Source: Pseudonocardiales bacterium (GTDB lineage: Bacteria > Actinomycetota > Actinomycetes > Mycobacteriales > Jatrophihabitantaceae). Taken from it: a stretch of DNA of 11,645 nucleotides. The translations under genes were made by a program, and so were the position numbers. This document shows, piece after piece, positions 6,979-11,645 of the stretch. Each line of letters begins with the position of its first letter. Within the stretch, counting starts at the first letter, position 1. The DNA is taken from the NCBI GenBank assembly GCA_030840415.1, contig JAVEEO010000336.1, forward strand, positions 1 through 11,645, read 5' to 3'. The notes below the pieces were generated by a model. It was not told the DNA's origin. It was given only the letters and a program-made list of their open reading frames with translations, and did not search any database.

Positions 6979-8301
6979 GTGACCACCGTGCAGCGCCGCC
7001 GTGCCATCGCGCTCCGGCGCTGGGCGATCGCGGTGGCGGTCTACCTGGTGGCGGTGTTCCACCGCACCTCGCTCGGGGTGGCCGGCCTGCAGGCGGCCGA
7101 CCGGTTCGGCATCAGCCCCAGCCAGCTGAGCATCTTCGTGCTGCTGCAGCTGGGTGTCTACGCCGGTATGCAGATCCCGACCGGCATCCTGGTCGACCGC
7201 TACGGCCCGCGCCGGCTGCTGGTGGTGGCGGCCGCCACGATGGGCGTCGCCCAGGTGCTGTTCGCGCTGGCCGACAGCTACCCGCTGGCGCTGCTGGCCC
7301 GGGCGGTGCTCGGCCTCGGTGACGCGCTGACCTTCGTGAGCGTGCTGCGCTTCGCCGCCGGCCAGTTCGCGCCCCGCCGGTACCCGGTGGTGGTGGCCCT
7401 CACCGGCACCCTGGGCCAGCTGGGCAACCTGGTGGCGACGCTGCCGCTGACCGCGCTGCTGCACAGCGCCGGCTGGACCCCGACCTTCCTCAGCGCCGGG
7501 CTGCTGTCGCTGCTCAGCGGAGCCGCCGTGTACTTCCTGCTGCCCCGGGCGCCCCGGCTGCGACGCCGGCCGGCCGAGGCGGCCGCGTTGCTGGCATCGC
7601 TGCGCGGGGTGGGCCGCCGGGTGCACTCGGCCTGGTCGCTGGCCGGCACCCGGGCCGGCTTCTGGGTGCACTTCGCCTCGATGTCGACCGCGCTGGCCTT
7701 CGGCGTGCTGTGGGGCGTGCCGTTCATGGTCGAGGGGCAGGGGATGAGCCGCAACGCCGCGAGCACGGTGCTGCTGTTCAGCGTCCTGGTGGCCATCGTG
7801 GTGGGGCCGCCGATCGGCTACCTGACCGGTCGCTACCCGGCGACCAGGGTGCCGCTGGCAATCGGTACCAGCCTGGTGACGGTGCTGGGCTGGTACGCGG
7901 TGCTGGCCGCCTTTTCCGGCCCCATGCCGCACTGGCTGCTGGTCGCGCTGGTGCTGGTGACCAGCACCGGCGGCCCGGTCTCCTCGATCGGCTTCGCGCT
8001 GGCCCGCGACTACAACGGCCCCGCGATCGTCGGGACCGCAACCGGCGTGGTGAACGTGGCCGGCTTCGTGGCCGCGATCGTCGCGTGCCTCAGCCTGGGC
8101 TGGATGCTGGACCTGCGCGGGTCGGTGAGCCTGACCAGCTACCGGCTCGCCTTCGCGGTGGCGGTGACGGTGCAGGCGCTCGGGCTGGTGCAGATGGTGC
8201 GCTGGTGGCTACTGGCCCGGCACTGGGCGCTGCGGGCGCTGGAGGAGGGCCGGCCGATCCCGGTCCCGGTGGTGCGGCACCGCTGGGACCTCGGCACCTA
8301 G
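6979..8301 (+). CDS. Major facilitator superfamily (MFS) transporter
   Basis: The 440-residue polytopic protein has about twelve hydrophobic segments arranged as two six-helix halves around a basic central loop (about 190-215). Motif A is clear in the first half: GILVDRYGPRR (69-79), between helices 2 and 3. An Arg in helix 4 (R108, LLARAVLGLGDA) matches motif B. A degenerate motif A partner, GYLTGRYPATR, occurs in the second half. The N-terminal helix contains VFHRTSLGVA, seen in many actinobacterial MFS proteins annotated loosely as nitrate or sugar-phosphate permeases; the substrate cannot be deduced. GTG at 6979 follows GAAGGG (6963-6968) by 10 nt. The gene ends with two consecutive TAG codons. 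It sits between two amidohydrolase genes, which suggests but does not show a shared uptake-and-hydrolysis role. Confidence 0.9.
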   Translation: MTTVQRRRAIALRRWAIAVAVYLVAVFHRTSLGVAGLQAADRFGISPSQLSIFVLLQLGVYAGMQIPTGILVDRYGPRRLLVVAAATMGVAQVLFALADSYPLALLARAVLGLGDALTFVSVLRFAAGQFAPRRYPVVVALTGTLGQLGNLVATLPLTALLHSAGWTPTFLSAGLLSLLSGAAVYFLLPRAPRLRRRPAEAAALLASLRGVGRRVHSAWSLAGTRAGFWVHFASMSTALAFGVLWGVPFMVEGQGMSRNAASTVLLFSVLVAIVVGPPIGYLTGRYPATRVPLAIGTSLVTVLGWYAVLAAFSGPMPHWLLVALVLVTSTGGPVSSIGFALARDYNGPAIVGTATGVVNVAGFVAAIVACLSLGWMLDLRGSVSLTSYRLAFAVAVTVQALGLVQMVRWWLLARHWALRALEEGRPIPVPVVRHRWDLGT

Positions 8302-8330
8302 TAGCGCGGGAACGCCACCCGGCTCTCGCC

Positions 8331-8412
8331 CGATCTTCATTGGAACCCGATCTTCATTGGAACCGATCTTCATTGGAATTGGTCGTCCTGGCCGTCGATT
8401 TCAATGAAGATC
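8331..8412. repeat. Three direct and one inverted copy of GATCTTCATTGGAA
   Basis: CGATCTTCATTGGAA begins at 8331, 8348 and 8364 (spacing 17 and 16 bp). A reverse-complement near-copy, TTCAATGAAGATC (8400-8412), follows. The third copy and the inverted one form a 13-bp stem with one bulged G around a loop of about 21 nt. The repeats are A/T-rich in a very GC-rich background and lie in the 176-nt gap between the MFS gene and the second amidohydrolase. A regulator binding array or a hairpin-forming element is likely. It is not a CRISPR, since there are no spacers. Confidence 0.85.
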
Positions 8413-8464
8413 CGCGAGAGGATGGGCTCCCGGTCCGGACGGAAAGCATGCCGGCCGGAGCGGC

Positions 8465-8470
8465 TAGGGT
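8465..8470 (+). promoter_or_regulatory. Candidate -10 box TAGGGT for a leaderless mRNA
   Basis: TAGGGT ends 7 nt before the ATG at 8478, so a transcript starting at the usual distance from a -10 would begin at or beside the A of the start codon. This is the common arrangement of leaderless genes in actinobacteria. The alternative reading is that AGGG (8466-8469) is a ribosome binding site with 8-nt spacing. No clear -35 is visible. Confidence 0.4.
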
Positions 8471-8477
8471 CGGGGAC

Positions 8478-9692
8478 ATGACCCAGCAGACCGGCAGTGT
8501 GGCCATCGTCGGCGGTTACGTCGTCCCGATCGAGGGCGACCCGATTCCCGACGCCACGGTGCTGATCACCGACGGCGTGATCACCGCCGTCGGCGCCGAA
8601 GTGCCGGTGGGCGGCGATGTCGAGGTGGTGGACGCCGCCGGCAAGTGGGTGCTGCCCGGCTTCGTCGACGCACACGCCCACGTCGGGGTGTGGGAGGAGG
8701 GCGAGGGCTGGGCCGGCGCGGATGTCAACGAGATGACCGACCCGAACGGTGCCCGGCTGCGCGCCCTGGATGCGATCAACCCCGCCGACGAAGGCTTCCG
8801 CGACGCGCTGGCCGGCGGGGTGACCTCGGTCGTGGTCAAGCCGGGCAGCGGAAACCCGATCGGCGGGCAGACGGTGGCCATCAAGACCTGGGGCCGGATG
8901 GTCGACGAGATGATCATCAAGTCGCCGGCCAGCGTCAAGAGTGCGCTGGGCGAGAATCCCAAACGGGTGTACGGCGACCAGGGAAAGCTGCCCTCGACCC
9001 GGCTCGGGGTGGCGGCGGTGATCCGTGACGAGCTGATGAAGGCGCAGGACTACCTGGCCCGCCGCGAGGCCGCGCTCGGCAAGCAGGAGCCTTTCGAACG
9101 CGACCCGTCCTCGGAGGTGCTGGTCCGGGTGCTGCAGGGTGAGCTGCCCTGGTGCCAGCACACCCACCGTGCCGACGACATCGCCACCGCGATCCGGCTG
9201 GCCGACGAGTTCGGCTACCGGCTGGTGATCAACCATGCCACCGAGGCCTACCTGCTGGCCGACGTGATCGCCGAGCGGGGGATCGCCTGCATCGTCGGCC
9301 CGCTGTTCCACACCCGCAGCAAGGTCGAGGTACGCAACCGCAGCCTGGCCACCGCCGGCAAGCTGGCAAACGCCGGCGTCCTGGTGGCGCTGACCACCGA
9401 CCACCCGGTGGTCGCGATCGACTTCCTGGTGCACCAGGCGGCCTTCGCCGTCCGCGAGGGCATGTCCCGCGAGGACGCGCTGCGCGCGATCACCATCAAT
9501 CCGGCCGGCATCCTGGGCTTCGCCGACCGGGTGGGCTCGCTGACTCCGGGCAAGGACGGCGACGTGGTGATCTGGTCCGGCGACCCGTTGGACGTGCTGC
9601 AGCGCGCCGAGCGGGTGTACGTCTCAGGGCACCAGGTCTACCGCTTCGCCGACGGCCGCGGCGTGGTCAGCAACCCCTACCGCACCGGCTGA
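8478..9692 (+). CDS. Amidohydrolase superfamily protein (imidazolonepropionase-like, COG1228 type)
   Basis: The 404-residue metal-dependent hydrolase has an N-terminal beta domain (1-58) followed by VDAHAHVG with H66 and H68. The phrase KPGSGNPIGGQ (121-131) is typical of this amidohydrolase subgroup. Further ligands are H228 and H230 (CQHTH), H253 (INHATEA) and D308 (TTDHP). The C-terminal strands PGKDGDVVIWSGDP (357-370) close the composite domain. The length and full ligand set suggest an active enzyme; the substrate is unknown. It is not a close copy of the amidohydrolase at 4708: the lengths, ligand contexts and the bridging-residue region differ. The open frame extends upstream to 7710, but that part is antisense-type noise over the MFS gene; ATG at 8478 fits the family's N-terminus. 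It ends 3 bp before the displaced beta-glucosidase stop at the islet's left edge. Confidence 0.92.
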   Translation: MTQQTGSVAIVGGYVVPIEGDPIPDATVLITDGVITAVGAEVPVGGDVEVVDAAGKWVLPGFVDAHAHVGVWEEGEGWAGADVNEMTDPNGARLRALDAINPADEGFRDALAGGVTSVVVKPGSGNPIGGQTVAIKTWGRMVDEMIIKSPASVKSALGENPKRVYGDQGKLPSTRLGVAAVIRDELMKAQDYLARREAALGKQEPFERDPSSEVLVRVLQGELPWCQHTHRADDIATAIRLADEFGYRLVINHATEAYLLADVIAERGIACIVGPLFHTRSKVEVRNRSLATAGKLANAGVLVALTTDHPVVAIDFLVHQAAFAVREGMSREDALRAITINPAGILGFADRVGSLTPGKDGDVVIWSGDPLDVLQRAERVYVSGHQVYRFADGRGVVSNPYRTG

Positions 9693-9697
9693 GCCCT

Positions 9698-9716
9698 ACA
9701 GCTCGACCGCGTTGTT
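9698..9716. repeat. Left 19-bp flanking repeat of the islet (attL-like)
   Basis: ACAGCTCGACCGCGTTGTT here matches 11553-11571 at 18 of 19 positions, with 14 contiguous identical bases (9703-9716). On the minus strand it reads NNAVEL followed by the stop at 9696-9698, the same codons as the end of the beta-glucosidase gene at the right edge. Beyond it the frame continues as IR and then loses any resemblance, as expected of a displaced gene end. Confidence 0.8.
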
Positions 9717-9836
9717 GCGAATGCCATGATTCCCGGGGGTAAACACCTAGTGCGTCTCTAACGGATGGAGTTGTTGCGGGGAAGCAAGCCTCCGGTCAGT
9801 TACCGTTGCTTTAGCGACCGCTGTGCCAACTTGAGG

Positions 9837-9842
9837 TATACC
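9837..9842 (+). promoter_or_regulatory. Candidate -10 TATACC of the islet gene
   Basis: TATACC lies 28 nt before the ATPase ATG and is the most -10-like hexamer in the 154-nt islet leader. TTAGCG (9811-9816) is a poor -35 with a 20-bp spacer. The rest of the leader holds short imperfect inverted repeats only. Confidence 0.3.
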
Positions 9843-9870
9843 GTACTTCCAAGCCAGTCGGGCATGTGAG

Positions 9871-11532
9871 ATGTCGGGAGCCACCTTGAAGTCTGAACGA
9901 CCCACACTAAGGAGCGCGTTTAGCCTAGGCGGCGAAGCAGCTGAAGCCGACCATTTACGCGACGAGGCGTTCTTTGCGTCGAGCGACTACAAAGTCATGG
10001 AGTCCAGGACCGATCATCGCTGCTTCATCGTAGGTAGAACGGGTTCTGGAAAATCTGCAGCCTTACAACGCTTGGAAGAGGTAAATCCCGAACATGTGAT
10101 TCGGATTAGTCCGGAAAACTTATCGTTGCCGTATATAACCAACCTGCAAGCGATTCGGTACCTGGATTCTCTCGAAGTGAACTTGGATACGTTTTGGAAT
10201 ACACTCTGGAAGCACGTCTTGCTAGTCGAGATTATTCGTCATAGGTACGATGTCACATCTCTCGAAGGAAAAAACAACGTCCTCAAAAACTTGAAAGAAA
10301 AGCTTCAAAATGACCGAACTAAGCAAGCGGCATTGGCTTACTTGAATGAGTTTGAGGGCCGCTTTTGGTGTGAGGCGGACGAACGCGTTCGGGAGATAAC
10401 TGATAAATTTACTCAACGCATCGGCGTCGAAGCCGGAGGAGCTGTCGGCGCATTCGGCGTCAGCGTTACAGGAAATGGTAAGGAAGAGCTTGAAACATCA
10501 AAGGAGTCCCGCGCAGAGCGGGTTGACCGGTTCCAGCGAATCGTAAACGAGAATCAGCTAGCTCGCTTGAACAAAATGATAGAAGTTTTGGACGAGAATA
10601 TCCTTCCTTCTGTGCATGACTTCCGGTACGTTGTTATTGATGATTTAGATCTTGAATGGGTCGATGAAAGAATCGCCAACGACCTCATTAGATGCTTGTT
10701 TGCGACGGTTTACGGGTTAAAGTATGTGCGTAACTTAAAAGTTCTTGTCGCCCTTCGTACCAATATCTTCCAAGAGCTAGATTTTGGTCGTCGGGGTGGC
10801 GGCCAGGAAGAGAAGCTGCGAGCACTTGTGTTGGATATGAAATGGACACGTGCTGACCTTGAGCAGCTTCTCAATGAACGTGTACGTGTTTCGGCACCTC
10901 AGGTGGGTCTTACGGCCACTTCCATTAAAGACTTACTGCCGCGTGCCAATAATACGATGGGTAAGCCACTAGATTATATACTTGATCGCACCTTATTGCG
11001 GCCGCGCGACGCTATTTCATTCATTAATGAGTGCTTAATTGTGGGTGTAGGTAAGGACCGCCTGCCTTGGGCGGATATCAAGACCGCTGAACGAAGTTAC
11101 TCTGCGAAACGACTTCTTGCACTCAGGGATGAATGGAAATCGACTTACCCAGGTATAGATATGGTGCTCGACAAGTTCCGCAAGGCTTCGGCGCGGATGA
11201 CGGCAGATGAATATCAACAACGCTTAGATGAAGCGATGCTCCTCTTAAGCGAGCCAAAATTCCAAGGCGTAAAATGGATGACGGACACGACAGCGGCAAT
11301 GTGGACGTCCAATGACGAGACTTCCTGGTTCGAACTATATCAGCCTCTCACCAAAATCTTATACATTATTGGCTTGATAGGAGTATCAAAGCCTACAGGC
11401 GCTACACCTGTGTTCCATCTCGATGACCCTAATTTCATCGATCAGGAAAGCAACTTGTCGAAGGTGCAGCACTTTTATGTGCACCGCACATACCAGGCTG
11501 GCTTAGATATACAACCAAGCCGGGACCGTTAA
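9871..11532 (+). CDS. P-loop ATPase of unknown function (FunZ/Sll1717-like)
   Basis: The 553-residue protein, probably cytosolic, has an AAA/STAND-like NTPase core. Walker A is GRTGSGKS (55-62), reached after the segment AEADHLRDEAFF (24-35). Walker B is YVVIDDLD (253-260), with D257 and D258. VALRTN (293-298) looks like a sensor-1 strand, and LLRPRDAISF (375-384) holds the paired Arg of a lid region. Between the Walker motifs lies a charged, probably coiled helical stretch (about 130-245) with a Gly/Val-rich break (189-204). The last 90 residues may form a winged helix and end with FYVHRTYQAGL (535-545). No nuclease, protease, TIR or other effector motif is visible. From memory the family is annotated FunZ or Sll1717-type ATPase without known function. 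ATG at 9871 lacks a good ribosome binding site; TTG at 9886 has GGGAG 5 nt upstream and is a real alternative. It is the only substantial gene of the islet, so a defence or element-maintenance role is inferred. Confidence 0.85.
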   Translation: MSGATLKSERPTLRSAFSLGGEAAEADHLRDEAFFASSDYKVMESRTDHRCFIVGRTGSGKSAALQRLEEVNPEHVIRISPENLSLPYITNLQAIRYLDSLEVNLDTFWNTLWKHVLLVEIIRHRYDVTSLEGKNNVLKNLKEKLQNDRTKQAALAYLNEFEGRFWCEADERVREITDKFTQRIGVEAGGAVGAFGVSVTGNGKEELETSKESRAERVDRFQRIVNENQLARLNKMIEVLDENILPSVHDFRYVVIDDLDLEWVDERIANDLIRCLFATVYGLKYVRNLKVLVALRTNIFQELDFGRRGGGQEEKLRALVLDMKWTRADLEQLLNERVRVSAPQVGLTATSIKDLLPRANNTMGKPLDYILDRTLLRPRDAISFINECLIVGVGKDRLPWADIKTAERSYSAKRLLALRDEWKSTYPGIDMVLDKFRKASARMTADEYQQRLDEAMLLLSEPKFQGVKWMTDTTAAMWTSNDETSWFELYQPLTKILYIIGLIGVSKPTGATPVFHLDDPNFIDQESNLSKVQHFYVHRTYQAGLDIQPSRDR

Positions 11533-11547
11533 TTTGCTTGAGTTCGA

Positions 11548-11645
11548 CTAGAACAGTTCGACCGCGTTGTTCTTGATGACGTCGCGGAACCACAGCGCCG
11601 AGTCCTTCGGGGTGCGGCGCTGGCTGGCGTAGTCGACGTGCACCA
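11548..11645 (-). CDS. GH1 beta-glucosidase, C-terminal end (partial)
   Basis: Thirty-one complete codons and the stop of a minus-strand gene lie in the window; the rest lies to the right. The visible end contains VHVDYASQRRTPKDSALWF and then RDVI-KNNAVELF. The pattern V-D-Y/F-x-x-Q-x-R-T-P-K-D-S-x-x-W-F/Y is the conserved C-terminus of family 1 glycoside hydrolases, which hydrolyse beta-glucosides. The last eight codons overlap the right flanking repeat and its edge, so the terminal codons (ending in LF and TAG) are probably supplied by the inserted islet; the displaced original end appears to be NNAVEL-stop at 9696-9716. The gene therefore seems to remain intact, one residue longer than before. 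The call rests on a short stretch. Confidence 0.75.
   Translation of the reverse strand, partial: VHVDYASQRRTPKDSALWFRDVIKNNAVELF
11553..11571. repeat. Right 19-bp flanking repeat of the islet (attR-like)
   Basis: ACAGTTCGACCGCGTTGTT repeats 9698-9716 with a single C-to-T difference at 11557. It lies within the terminal codons of the beta-glucosidase gene. Just outside is a small imperfect palindrome, GTTC-GACTA-GAAC (11542-11554), and a second GTTCGAC (11542-11548 and 11556-11562), which could be part of a recombinase site. Confidence 0.8.

Larger units (their letters stand above)
9717..11571. mobile_element. About 1.85-kb one-gene genomic islet in the 3' end of a beta-glucosidase gene
   Basis: The segment is much less GC-rich than both flanks (25 of 60 in line 10081-10140 against 43 of 60 in line 8641-8700), and its codons often end in A or T. 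It is bordered by a near-perfect direct repeat, one copy of which completes a gene running off the window. The only substantial gene inside is the P-loop ATPase. No integrase, transposase, terminal inverted repeat or tRNA gene is seen, so movement must have been in trans or the recombinase was lost. The exact crossover could be anywhere within the 14 identical bases. Confidence 0.75.

Noticed and set aside
6520..7932. 470-codon minus-strand frame
   Set aside because: It is antisense to the BrkB-family and MFS genes; its composition is dominated by Gln, His, Arg and Gly with no recognisable domain.
8331..8380. CRISPR array
   Set aside because: The three copies are adjacent, only 16-17 bp long, with no spacers and no cas genes nearby.
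7710..8477. N-terminal extension of the second amidohydrolase
   Set aside because: It overlaps the MFS gene out of frame and crosses the motif array; family proteins begin near the ATG at 8478.
9726..9761. 11-codon frame starting at ATG 9726
   Set aside because: It is too short, without a ribosome binding site or any supporting context.
9698..11571. Integron gene cassette
   Set aside because: The flanking repeats do not carry the GTTRRRY/RYYYAAC core pair of attC, no attC-like structure follows the gene, and no integron integrase is present.
9698..11571. Insertion sequence or composite transposon
   Set aside because: There is no transposase and no terminal inverted repeat; an 18-of-19-bp direct repeat with coding meaning fits a recombination site better than a target-site duplication.

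Overview
The window reads as a chromosome segment of a high-GC Gram-positive bacterium (actinobacterium). The backbone genes are strongly GC-rich (a hand count of one line, 8641-8700, gives 43 of 60 G+C), they use GTG starts, an SRP54 protein with a long basic Gly/Pro-rich tail is present, and there are TAGGCT/TAGGGT -10-like boxes, one placed as for a leaderless mRNA. The genus cannot be read from the sequence; nothing here contradicts a soil-type actinobacterium.

Layout. Positions 1-241 are a gene-free leader with a perfect 12-bp inverted repeat, ahead of ffh (242-1780, signal recognition particle GTPase). Three imperfect 19-bp palindromic repeats follow ffh and separate it from a convergent gene for a small membrane-anchored EAL domain protein, a predicted c-di-GMP phosphodiesterase (1901-2878, minus strand). 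A divergent intergenic region then leads to an apparent plus-strand series. It holds a DUF853/HerA-like ATPase (3101-4711), an imidazolonepropionase-like amidohydrolase overlapping it by 4 nt (4708-5781), a YihY/BrkB-family membrane protein (5872-6906), an MFS transporter (6979-8301) and a second imidazolonepropionase-like amidohydrolase (8478-9692). Between the MFS gene and the second amidohydrolase lie three direct copies of GATCTTCATTGGAA and one inverted near-copy.

Right after the second amidohydrolase the composition changes sharply (line 10081-10140: 25 of 60 G+C). This stretch of about 1.85 kb carries one gene, a 553-residue P-loop ATPase (9871-11532) resembling, from memory, the poorly characterised FunZ/Sll1717-type ATPases. 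It is bounded by a 19-bp direct repeat with one mismatch (9698-9716 and 11553-11571). The right copy lies inside the last codons of a minus-strand gene that runs off the window and reads as the C-terminus of a GH1 beta-glucosidase. The left copy reads as a displaced duplicate of the same gene end (NNAVEL-stop). The simplest reading is a one-gene genomic islet integrated into the 3' end of the beta-glucosidase gene, with the reading frame restored by the insert. No integrase or transposase is present.

The backbone genes are mostly housekeeping or generic metabolic genes and do not form one obvious pathway. The islet and its ATPase are the accessory part and the best candidate for something undescribed, with defence-type function an inference only.
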